Assembly: GCA_021203145.1 (NCBI GenBank)
Contig: JAJQBS010000105.1
Coordinates: 1-39,126 of the forward strand
Direction of reading: 5' to 3'
DNA from: Lachnospiraceae bacterium
GTDB taxonomy: Bacteria > Bacillota > Clostridia > Lachnospirales > Lachnospiraceae
Length of the DNA stretch: 39,126 nt
Shown in pieces: positions 16,596-24,017 of the stretch. The stretch's first letter is position 1. Each line of letters begins with the position of its first letter. The position numbers and the translations under genes are program-made. The notes below the pieces were generated by a model. The model saw nothing but the letters and a program-made list of their open reading frames with translations, did not search any database and was not told where the DNA came from.

Positions 16596-17081
16596 ATGTA
16601 CCGCAAAAAACAGCACAGCACAGATTTTCTGTTTACCTTTCTTCTGTTGATTACCTTTGCGCTGTTTGCGCTGATCCTGGCGGGCACCGGCGCGCTGGTC
16701 TATCAGAACAGCGTATCCAGCCTGGAGGAAAATTATACCTCGCGCACCGCGGTCGCTTACGTTGCGGAAAAGGTTCGCCAGTATGATTCGGAAGGACTGA
16801 TCTCCTTCTCGTCCGTAGAAGAGATTCCGGCGCTCGCCCTGCGCTCTGACGACAGTGCCGAAACAGCGGCCTGTACTTATATTTACTATTATGACGGTTC
16901 GCTCTGCGAGCTTTTCGTGCGCGAGGAGACTACACCGACTGCGTCCATGGGGACAGCGCTGGTGGAGCTTTCTGATTTCACGATTGAGCTGGAAGGCAGT
17001 CTGCTGCGCGTAACCGCTGTCAGCGAAGACGGCGAGGAGTTGTCCATGCTGATCCATGCAGTGGGAAGCCTTTCCTCATGA
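16596..17081 (+). CDS. DUF4860-like pseudopilin-associated protein
   Basis: A 161-residue protein with one N-terminal transmembrane helix (residues about 10-35, 'FLFTFLLLITFALFALILAG') and an extracytoplasmic beta-rich domain. The layout ('RTAVAYVAEKVRQYD', then an acidic 'TYIYYYDGSLCELFVRE' strand, then 'LSDFTIELEGSLLRVTA') fits the DUF4860 family of Firmicutes. It resembles minor pseudopilins such as ComGF/GspJ in its order of helix and strands. A GAGGTG ribosome binding site and a 36-bp gap place it as the last gene of the operon. It probably contributes to the same fibre or complex as the preceding genes (inference). No clear terminator follows it. Confidence 0.75.
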   Translation: MYRKKQHSTDFLFTFLLLITFALFALILAGTGALVYQNSVSSLEENYTSRTAVAYVAEKVRQYDSEGLISFSSVEEIPALALRSDDSAETAACTYIYYYDGSLCELFVREETTPTASMGTALVELSDFTIELEGSLLRVTAVSEDGEELSMLIHAVGSLSS

Positions 17082-17247
17082 GGCCACTGCCATTTATTCA
17101 CGCAAAGCCAGGCGCAATTGACTTCATATCTTTCTTTGACTAATTTCTTGATTATCCCTGTCCTTCCCCTATTTCGTCATCAAGTGTCTGTACCCACGAG
17201 GCAATATGGACACAGGTAAATTCTCAGGCACTTAAAAACAAATTCTT

Positions 17248-17289
17248 GCGCAAAATGGCAAAATTTCGGTTCCGATTTATCCGGGTTAG
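17248..17289. repeat. 42-bp direct repeat, copy 1
   Basis: Starts GCGCAAAATGGCAAAATTTC and ends TTTATCCGGGTTAG. It matches 17311-17352 at 39 of 42 positions, with 21 bp between copies. It lies in the convergent gap 17082-17359, in which nothing else was recognised. Confidence 0.85.
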
Positions 17290-17310
17290 GCCGCTTATCA
17301 ACGTTTTTTA

Positions 17311-17352
17311 GCGCAAAATGGCAAAATTTCTATTCCGGTTTATCCGGGTTAG
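17311..17352. repeat. 42-bp direct repeat, copy 2
   Basis: Second copy of the 17248-17289 repeat, ending 8 bp before the stop codon of the Uma2 gene. Confidence 0.85.
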
Positions 17353-17359
17353 AATCTAC

Positions 17360-18049
17360 TCAGGAAGCTCCATATGTCTGCAGCTTATGGACTTTTTCGA
17401 GTATTTTCTCAAACCGGATCTGACAGTCCCCCTGAAAAATCTGTACCGGAATCGACTGGTTCATTCCATAAATGGCCGGATGGCTTTTGTGTTCAAAATC
17501 ATAAACCACGACTCTTTCCTGCCTGAAATCGATCATCCAGTATTCCCGTACACCTGCTTTCCTGTACTTTTCCAGTTTTGTGGTTTCATCCTTCCTTTTT
17601 GTGGAGGGAGAAAGCACCTCCATCACCAGATCCGGCGCACCATAAATACACCGTTTCTTCAGCTTATTCGTATCACAGAGAACCACGACATCCGGCTGCA
17701 CCATCGTCCGCTCATCACAGTCCAGCTGCACATCCACCGGAGACATAAACGGCAGGCAGGAATCACCACGCGAATCAATAAATTCATCCAGCTGCTTTGT
17801 GATATGAAGTGCAACGGTCTGGTGCCCAAATCCGGGTGCCGCCATGTCGTAAATCACCCCGTCAATCAGCTCTACCCTCTGCTCATCCGGAAGTGCGTAG
17901 TAATCATCCACAGTATATTCTCCCTGCCGTCTGTATGCGTACTGCGCTGCCGGGTCATGAAGCTGGTCTTCCTCTGCGCGGTAGCTCTCCTGTTCCTCGT
18001 ACAGCTTATTTTTCTCTTTGGTGTGATTCTGTTTTCCATATTCTCTCAC
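17360..18049 (-). CDS. Uma2-family (DUF820) PD-(D/E)XK nuclease-like protein
   Basis: A 229-residue protein of the Uma2/DUF820 family, a restriction-endonuclease-like fold expanded in cyanobacteria and some Clostridia. Motifs are the N-terminal 'DDYYALPDEQRVELIDGVI', the acidic 'MVQPDVVVLCD' strand and the 'GAPDLVMEVLSPST' strand carrying the catalytic glutamate. The last is followed by 'KLEKYRKAGVREYWMID'. All the expected active-site carboxylates are present. The GTG at 18049 is preferred because a GGGGGG-rich ribosome binding site lies eight bases upstream. Its target and cellular role are unknown; the broken paralogue at 11455 shows the family was duplicated here. Confidence 0.85.
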   Translation of the reverse strand: MREYGKQNHTKEKNKLYEEQESYRAEEDQLHDPAAQYAYRRQGEYTVDDYYALPDEQRVELIDGVIYDMAAPGFGHQTVALHITKQLDEFIDSRGDSCLPFMSPVDVQLDCDERTMVQPDVVVLCDTNKLKKRCIYGAPDLVMEVLSPSTKRKDETTKLEKYRKAGVREYWMIDFRQERVVVYDFEHKSHPAIYGMNQSIPVQIFQGDCQIRFEKILEKVHKLQTYGAS

Positions 18050-18104
18050 CGAAACGCCCCCCCCTTTCATAATTTGCAGGTTCAAAAATAACGCTGATTG
18101 AGGA

Positions 18105-18133
18105 ATCATATCACACAATCGTTATAATGTCAA
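18105..18133 (-). promoter_or_regulatory. Strong promoter of the Uma2 gene
   Basis: On the minus strand TTGACA (18128-18133), a 17-bp spacer and TATGAT (18105-18110). It points into the Uma2 gene with a leader of about 50 nt. Confidence 0.8.
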
Positions 18134-18227
18134 TAGTATTTGTATTGTTTGTTTTAAATTTGTATAATTTCATGGCTCACTTCAATACATGTTTCCTTTG
18201 CTATTGGTGGCCTGAATCAATACAACG

Positions 18228-18407
18228 CTGTCTCCGCAATAATAGTAATATCTGAATTTTCTCTTTTCTTTTTTCTGATCTGGTATACTGTGTTTATATG
18301 GGACAAAGATGCCAACCCCCTTCGTAATCGCTTCGCGATAGGGCGTGGACTACGAAATACCGGGAGCAAACCTGATGCCTTCTGTCACGGTCATACCGCT
18401 GACATGA
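18228..18407 (+). pseudogene. Collapsed second copy of the secretion-like operon
   Basis: The left part (18228-18304) copies the operon promoter at 14039-14119, including the extended -10 (TATACT at 18284-18289). The right part (18345-18407) encodes the last 20 residues and stop of the pseudopilin-like protein: 19 of 20 residues match the end of the gene at 16230-16559, although about 10 bases differ. Between them lies a module I palindrome, in place of about 2.3 kb of coding sequence. Most of the duplicate was therefore lost, leaving promoter and 3' tail. The rest of the 18050-18446 gap contains only the Uma2 promoter. Confidence 0.75.
18312..18348. repeat. GAA/TTC-triloop palindrome module I, copy 2
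   Basis: Outer arms CCAACCCC and GGGCGTGG (6 of 8 pairs), a 7-nt spacer, inner ATCGC-TTC-GCGAT and one base before closure. The geometry is identical to 16136-16172. It sits at the deletion junction of the collapsed operon copy. Confidence 0.7.
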
Positions 18408-18446
18408 GTGGATCCTGAAATTTTACACCTGCGGAGAGGCACACCA

Positions 18447-19673
18447 TTACCACACCAGCTCCTTCGCGCTCGCCGGATGTCTGTTCATGACCACCTCGGC
18501 GACCACACCGCCCTTCATGCAAATCACACGGTTAGCCATTTTCGCAATTTCTTCATTATGGGTGACCATCAGAAGGGTCGTTCCCGACTGAATTACCTTT
18601 TCCAGCACGGTAAGGACTTCTATACTGGTCTCGTAATCCAGCGCGGCAGTCGGCTCGTCGGCCAGAATAATCCGGGGCTTTTTCACCAGTGCCCTGGCGA
18701 TGGATACCCGCTGCTGCTGGCCTCCGGACATCTGCGCGGGATAATCTTCTTTCCTCTGTGACAGGCCCACACTTTCCAGCGCTTCCTCCGCCCCCAGATG
18801 GTCATCACACAGTTCGCCGATAAAATCCAGATTCTCCTCCGCTGTCAGCGTCGGCATGAGATTGTATGCCTGGAAAATAAAGCCCACCGAATGTCTGCGG
18901 TACATGGTCAGGGTTTTCTCATCCGCATGGGAATAATCCTTCCCGTCAAACAAAAACGTACCGCTCGTCAGCTGATCCATTCCGCCCACGATATTCAGCA
19001 TCGTCGATTTTCCACATCCGGATTCGCCCAGAATGACCAGAAATTCCCCTTCGCGGACGTCCAGATTGACTCCCTTCAAAACCTGAATCTGATTTTCTCC
19101 ATCTCCAAAGGTCTTTTTGACATCGCGCAGAGAAATAATCGCCTTTTTCCCCTCAGTAAATCCGAGATTCAGTCCGCGTCCGTCCACCGCGATCGCGGTC
19201 AGCATCGCCAGATCCTCGCAGAGGCTGACGTCATCATCATTGTACAGGGAACCGTCCTTCTTGTTGATAATCTGGATGCAGCCGATCACTTGATATTTAT
19301 TCACCAGCGGAACGCAGACCATGCTTCTGGTCACAAATCCTGTCTCCTCGTCAAACCGGCCGGCCCAACGGGCGTCCTTCTGGCAGTCCCGGACCACCGT
19401 AGTCTTTCCCTCCGCCACAACCGTGCCCGCGATTCCCTCTCCCGGTGCAAGGCTGAGTCCGGTCAGATCTCCTCCGCCAATCCAGAAAGACGGATAGATC
19501 CGCTTATCCCCGCTCACATTGTACGCCCATACCGTTCCCGCCTCGGCTCCGACCGCCTTTACTACCTCTTCCAGGCTCGTCCGGAGCGCGTCCTCCAGGG
19601 ATTCCGCCTCCTGCAGAAGCCTGGTGATTTCCCATACCACCTGCGTATAGCCGATTCTGTTATTCGTACTCAT
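18447..19673 (-). CDS. GAF-domain ABC transporter ATPase (LolD/MacB-like)
   Basis: A 408-residue fusion. Residues about 15-165 are a GAF sensory domain ('EEVVKAVGAEAGTVWAYN' through 'VPLVNKYQVIGCIQIINKK'). Residues about 178-400 are an ABC ATPase of the LolD/MacB type with Walker A GESGCGKST, Q-loop, signature MSGGQQQRVSIARAL, Walker B ILADEPTAALD and an H-loop. All ATPase motifs look intact. It follows the PAS-CPBP gene by about 60 bp on the same strand and has a GGGA ribosome binding site. LolD-type ATPases normally pair with FtsX-like permeases, but none is present in the window. The GAF domain suggests that a small ligand or redox cue gates ATPase activity (inference). Confidence 0.9.
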   Translation of the reverse strand: MSTNNRIGYTQVVWEITRLLQEAESLEDALRTSLEEVVKAVGAEAGTVWAYNVSGDKRIYPSFWIGGGDLTGLSLAPGEGIAGTVVAEGKTTVVRDCQKDARWAGRFDEETGFVTRSMVCVPLVNKYQVIGCIQIINKKDGSLYNDDDVSLCEDLAMLTAIAVDGRGLNLGFTEGKKAIISLRDVKKTFGDGENQIQVLKGVNLDVREGEFLVILGESGCGKSTMLNIVGGMDQLTSGTFLFDGKDYSHADEKTLTMYRRHSVGFIFQAYNLMPTLTAEENLDFIGELCDDHLGAEEALESVGLSQRKEDYPAQMSGGQQQRVSIARALVKKPRIILADEPTAALDYETSIEVLTVLEKVIQSGTTLLMVTHNEEIAKMANRVICMKGGVVAEVVMNRHPASAKELVW

Positions 19674-19732
19674 TCAAGTTTCCCTTTCTGTCCCTATCCA
19701 CCGCAATTGCTTCGTATCTGCAAAATTTTCCG

Positions 19733-20764
19733 TCACGCAAAGCCAAGAACCGACAATGCCGTCCCCAGCACATAATGAGGGATGCAAAGTCCCCAGATCG
19801 TACCCTGCTTCCGATAGAGCATACCCAGAGCGCCCAGAAGAATCATGGCTCCGACCATATACACAATGCCCATATGGATATGCAGCACGCCAAACAGAAT
19901 CGTGGAGACAAAAATAGCTACCCATTCTTTATTTTTTCCGGCAATCACACGCCGAAGGTTCTCATGCATCACGCTTCTGGTCAGAAACTCCTGCAGGACG
20001 ACGACAAATGGGTAGACGAGCTCGTTCCATCCGATTGACATACTGAAAAAAGGAGCGTCTGCGTCAAAAAGATCCGGAACCACCTGCATCAGAACCAGCT
20101 TTAGCAGTATCAGCAGCCCCAGTCCGATGGCGGATATGATCGCGTCTGTCCGTATGGCCGGCAAAAGATTCTTTGTGCCAAGACCCATATCCTTCATGAT
20201 AAAGCTGGTGTTTTTCAAAATAAACAAAAACACAAACACACCCATCAGCTGAACCACCTGTGTCAGGATATGTTCCGAGATCGGTCTTCCCATCTGATCC
20301 CAGACGGTGTAAATGAAAACCCAGAAGCATACATAGACAATACCTGCCACAAAGACCGTAGAGGACTCCTCCTGCTTTTTCCGCAGCCGCACGACCTCTG
20401 TAATATCCGCAAACTGGACCACCACGCCCTGGTACACTTCGCCGCTCTCATCAAACAGAAAGGAAGTCGTCATCCGAAGATTGATCTTCGTCCCGTCCGT
20501 TCTCGTGTAGATAATCTCCCCCTTATGCGTATTCTCACTATCATGCAGCGAGTCCAGGAGAAACTGATGAAAGCTGTCATTCCCTCTCTGATTTTTCTGC
20601 AGCATCACCGCCGCGTATTTCTGGCTCACCGCATCCGGGCCAAATTCGAGCATCCGGCTCCCGTTTGGGTTCAAAAAAAGAATGGTGCCCTGGCTGTCCA
20701 GAACCAGAACCCCGTCTGTGACGTCCCTTAAAATGCGGGGAATCATCTTTGTCTCTTCATTCAT
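19733..20764 (-). CDS. PAS domain fused to CPBP-type membrane protein
   Basis: A 343-residue fusion. Residues about 10-125 form a PAS domain ('ILRDVTDGVLVLDSQGTILF' through 'GVVVQFADIT') joined by a short coiled segment. About eight transmembrane helices follow, with CPBP (Abi/Rce1-like) motifs: QEFLTR in place of EExxxR, FGVLH (FxxxH) and a late PHYVLG. Loss of the first glutamate of motif 1 makes protease activity uncertain. ATG at 20764 is used; a GTG at 20779 abuts an AGGGA sequence and is an alternative. It is upstream of and probably cotranscribed with the GAF-ABC gene, so the pair looks like a sensor-controlled membrane unit (inference). Confidence 0.85.
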   Translation of the reverse strand: MNEETKMIPRILRDVTDGVLVLDSQGTILFLNPNGSRMLEFGPDAVSQKYAAVMLQKNQRGNDSFHQFLLDSLHDSENTHKGEIIYTRTDGTKINLRMTTSFLFDESGEVYQGVVVQFADITEVVRLRKKQEESSTVFVAGIVYVCFWVFIYTVWDQMGRPISEHILTQVVQLMGVFVFLFILKNTSFIMKDMGLGTKNLLPAIRTDAIISAIGLGLLILLKLVLMQVVPDLFDADAPFFSMSIGWNELVYPFVVVLQEFLTRSVMHENLRRVIAGKNKEWVAIFVSTILFGVLHIHMGIVYMVGAMILLGALGMLYRKQGTIWGLCIPHYVLGTALSVLGFA

Positions 20765-20883
20765 AGAACTATATCTCACTCCCTGTCAGGCTGTTGTCCA
20801 TCCGAACGGCCTCTCTATCCTGCGGATTCCTGTTCTCATAAAAGCATACCATTTTAGTTTACCACCTGTCCTTCCGGAATTCT

Positions 20884-20914
20884 TTACATCTTGTGCATGA
20901 ATTTCAACATCTTG
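20884..20914. repeat. 10-bp direct repeats before the PAS-CPBP gene
   Basis: ACATCTTGTG occurs twice with a 21-bp period (two helical turns) in the 157-bp gap between the MATE gene and the PAS-CPBP gene. It could be a regulator binding site. Confidence 0.35.
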
Positions 20915-20921
20915 TGTTCCG

Positions 20922-22280
20922 TCAGTGTCTTTCTTTATCGAATTCTTTAAAGATCCCGCTTACCAGCACAAACGCCAGTATAAATGCGAGTATATCGGAA
21001 ACCGGCTGGGAGAGCTGCAGGCCCCGCAGGCCGAAGAAGCGCGGAAGTACGGCCAGCACGGGGATCAGGAAAAGTCCCTGCCTCGCACAGGAAATAATGG
21101 ATGAGCGAAAGCCATAGCCAATCGACTGAGAAAACATGTTGCACATGATGTAATAGCCCCAGAGCGGCATCGTGATGAGCTGCGCACGCAGCGCAAACGT
21201 GCCAATCGCGATGACTTCCGCGTCATCCCGGCGGAAAAGTGCAATGATATGGCCGGAGAACAGCAGGGAAACCCCACAGAGTACAAGCAGCGTGATCGTC
21301 ATGACTTTCACGCAGAACCAGAACGACTCCCTGACACGGTCATATTTTTTTGCGCCAAAGTTAAACGCGCAGACAGGCTGGAAGCCCTGCCCGAAGCCGA
21401 TGATGACGGAATTAATAAACATCGTGAAACGAGAAACGATCGACATCGCCGCGACCGCCGCATCACCATAGCCTCCGGCAATCGAATTTAACATCACAGA
21501 AGAGATGCTGGCGATTCCCTGTCTCGCGAGGGAGGGTGCACCCGTATATAAAATACTCCCATACATCTTCAGAGACGGTCTGAAATTGCGTGGTGTGATG
21601 CGAATCGCGTCCTTATGCGTATTACACATAAACAGGAGAATACAAAAACTGACAAACTGGGAAAAACCGGTCGCAACCCCGGCTCCCATCGTACCCATAC
21701 CTGCCCCGAAAATGAGGATCGGATCCAGGATCATATTTAAAATGCCGCCGGTGGTAATTCCTGCCATGGAATAGACAGCCAGCCCCTGAAAGCGAAGCAG
21801 GTTGTTCATAATCAGTGAGCAGATCATAAAAGGCGCCGCCAGAAAAATATACCGGGCGTAGTCCACCGCGTAAGGGGCGATCGTCTCCGTAGAGCCAAGC
21901 AGCATGACAATGGGTTCCATCAGCGTCATGCCAAGCACAGATACCACACACCCGAGTCCCAATCCGGTAAACCAGGCGACCGACGCGTACCTTCTTGCCT
22001 CTTCTTCCCTGCCTTTTCCGAGCAGCCGGGATATATTATTGCCCGCTCCCATTCCAATCATAAACGCGAAGGCCTGAATCAGCGCCATTGCCGAGTAAAT
22101 GATCCCAACCGCCCCGGAAGCGGATGTGCCCAGCTGGCTTACAAAAAAAGTGTCAGCCATATTATAGATGGAAGTAATCAGCATTGATAAAATCGTCGGC
22201 CCTGCAAGCTTTGGAATGATCCGCTCCACCGGATCGTTCAGCATTTGCTCATTGCGCGAACGAGTATTCTTCTCCTTCAT
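20922..22280 (-). CDS. MATE-family multidrug/Na+ antiporter
   Basis: A 452-residue membrane exporter with about 12 transmembrane helices in two homologous halves. Family features are the N-terminal 'PVERIIPKLAGPTILSMLI' amphipathic start, 'ADTFFVSQLGTSASGAVGI' in helix 2, and the repeated 'GFGQGFQPVCAFNFGAKKYDRVRE' region in the second half. It resembles the DinF/NorM-like branch common in Clostridia. AAAAGGAGG nine bases upstream fixes the ATG. Upstream (22281-22448) are a CTTCTACA direct repeat and a TCGCC/GGCGA inverted repeat, with no clear promoter. Substrate is unpredictable; cationic drugs or metabolites are typical of the family. Confidence 0.95.
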   Translation of the reverse strand: MKEKNTRSRNEQMLNDPVERIIPKLAGPTILSMLITSIYNMADTFFVSQLGTSASGAVGIIYSAMALIQAFAFMIGMGAGNNISRLLGKGREEEARRYASVAWFTGLGLGCVVSVLGMTLMEPIVMLLGSTETIAPYAVDYARYIFLAAPFMICSLIMNNLLRFQGLAVYSMAGITTGGILNMILDPILIFGAGMGTMGAGVATGFSQFVSFCILLFMCNTHKDAIRITPRNFRPSLKMYGSILYTGAPSLARQGIASISSVMLNSIAGGYGDAAVAAMSIVSRFTMFINSVIIGFGQGFQPVCAFNFGAKKYDRVRESFWFCVKVMTITLLVLCGVSLLFSGHIIALFRRDDAEVIAIGTFALRAQLITMPLWGYYIMCNMFSQSIGYGFRSSIISCARQGLFLIPVLAVLPRFFGLRGLQLSQPVSDILAFILAFVLVSGIFKEFDKERH

Positions 22281-22448
22281 TTACATAGACCTCCTTTTAC
22301 TTTATTATCTGCGCACCTGCCTTCTACACTTCTACACTTCGTTTCGCCGCCGAAGGCGATTTAATTGCAACTGCTCGCTGTTCTCACGTACGCAGTATAC
22401 AGGAAAGCCGTCCAAAACTCAATCCATTTTTTGAGCGACAAAATTTTT

Positions 22449-22703
22449 CTATATGAGGTTCTCTTTCAGAATTTCACCTGCCTTATCCAGCCTTTCCGGC
22501 ATTTCATCCTCTGACAAAGCTGTATACGGACTCACATCCGCCGGATTTCTTTTGATTTCGAAAGGAAATCCATTATATGCAACAGCCTGTGTCAAAAAGA
22601 TTCTGATTGCAGAGGTTGTATCCGTCCCCAGATCTTTAAAAAGCCTGTCGGACTTTTTCTTTAAATCTGGTTGCGCCGGCTTTTCATCTTTATAATTTTC
22701 CAC
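22449..22703 (-). pseudogene. Orphan RelB/DinJ-like antitoxin remnant
   Basis: An 84-codon frame whose middle ('LKKKSDRLFKDLGTDTTSAI' then 'FLTQAVAYNGFPFEI') closely follows the RelB/DinJ antitoxin pattern. The N-terminal DNA-binding beta strand normally found before 'DLKKKS' is replaced by 'MENYKDEKPAQP'. The only start is a GTG at 22703 with no convincing ribosome binding site, and no toxin gene is adjacent. It is either a decayed antitoxin or an orphan that has lost its operator-binding strand. The downstream half is well preserved, so expression from another start cannot be excluded. Confidence 0.6.
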
Positions 22704-22841
22704 TTACTCAGCCCTATGCCAAAGTCGTAAAGCGCTGCCCGGACGCAGCGAAAAATAGTGTAAAAATAGTGAAATTTTAGTGGAATTTCCCTCCCCGATG
22801 TATTAAAATGAACTTATCTTATATATATGGAGAGTTTGCAT

Positions 22842-23939
22842 ATGATCAAGGTTGTACTGACAAATGAAATTCTCAAAAAAATTTCCATTATTGATGAGAA
22901 CCGTTTTTCGCTCAGCAAAACAAATCTGACTCCTGTAACAAGAAACCGCCTGCGAAAGAATTCCAAAAAAAAGAGTTCCTACGCTTCAAACAAGATAGAA
23001 GGAAATCCTCTCACCGAAGCACAGGCCAATGAAGCGATTGAGAGCGATCCACACAGACATTTTCTGAAACCGGAACAGGAAATTCGGAATTACTTTCTGG
23101 CCCTCAGTTTTCTGGAAGAAAAGCTTAAACGCAGAGAGTCTTTTTCCAAAAAATTAATTCTTGAGGTTCAGGCTCTGGTGGAAGCAGGCGCATCAAAAGA
23201 AAAAATCGGGCTAAGAGGAGCAATGCCTCCCGGCGTTCTGTTTGCGGTTTATGATTCGGAAAGCGGTATTCCGGAATATATTCCCCCGGAGTATAGCGAC
23301 ATTCCACAGCTGCTTGACGAACTGGAAGACTATGTGAATCATACAGAGGATCACCCTCTGATCGTAGCAGCGGTCGTCCATTATCAGTTGGTTACCATTC
23401 ATCCTTTCGAGGATGGGAACGGAAGAACTGCCCGCCTGATGTCCGGCTATATCCTGGATTATTACGGCTATGGTTTTTATGGTATCGGCTCACTGGAAGA
23501 ATATTTCGCATATAACCCGGATGAATATTACCAGTCTCTGCAGATGAGATTGCCTGCATTATATTACTCCGGGCGCGACAACCCACCGCACCCGGAAATA
23601 TGGATTCATTATTTTCTTCAAATGATGGAGCTTTATTCCAACAAGATATGCGAGCTGTCAAAAGAGTCTGATGAAAACAGCCTGTACGAAGGGCTTTCGT
23701 ATTTGACTGTAAAGGAAAAGGAATTTCTGAAATTTCTTATTCAAAATCATATATACGAATTTACACCCATAGAAGTGAGCCGCCAGCTGGGCGTTTCAAA
23801 TAAAACAGTGATCAACCGCTGTGCGGCTCTGGCAAATAATGGTTTTCTTATCCCTGTCATCGCCCAAAAAAGAATACGCAGATATCAGATGAGTGAATTC
23901 ACAAAGTCAAACGCGAAGCAAATTCTGAAAAAGGGATAG
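22842..23939 (+). CDS. Fic-domain protein with N-terminal inhibitory motif and wHTH
   Basis: A 365-residue Fic protein, expected to transfer AMP or another phosphate-containing group to a hydroxyl of a target protein. The Fic motif is HPFEDGNGRTARL, starting at His187. An inhibitory (S/T)xxxE(G/N) motif, SNKIEG, lies near residue 50, in the N-terminal position of class II Fic proteins. Residues about 285-360 form a winged helix-turn-helix ('SRQLGVSNKTVINRCAALAN'), suggesting DNA binding or autoregulation. The ATG at 22842 has GGAGAG seven bases upstream and is preferred over one at 22827. It is monocistronic and divergent from the RelB-like remnant. The target is unknown. Confidence 0.93.
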   Translation: MIKVVLTNEILKKISIIDENRFSLSKTNLTPVTRNRLRKNSKKKSSYASNKIEGNPLTEAQANEAIESDPHRHFLKPEQEIRNYFLALSFLEEKLKRRESFSKKLILEVQALVEAGASKEKIGLRGAMPPGVLFAVYDSESGIPEYIPPEYSDIPQLLDELEDYVNHTEDHPLIVAAVVHYQLVTIHPFEDGNGRTARLMSGYILDYYGYGFYGIGSLEEYFAYNPDEYYQSLQMRLPALYYSGRDNPPHPEIWIHYFLQMMELYSNKICELSKESDENSLYEGLSYLTVKEKEFLKFLIQNHIYEFTPIEVSRQLGVSNKTVINRCAALANNGFLIPVIAQKRIRRYQMSEFTKSNAKQILKKG

Positions 23940-24017
23940 AGGAGAGAATCTTCCCTCCCCTTCCTGAAACATTGTACATTTTCTTACGCGACCATGTGCT
24001 ATGTCAGAACGCAGACA

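Noticed and set aside
17248..17352. Two-repeat mini-CRISPR
   Set aside because: Only two copies with a 21-bp gap, no leader and no cas genes.
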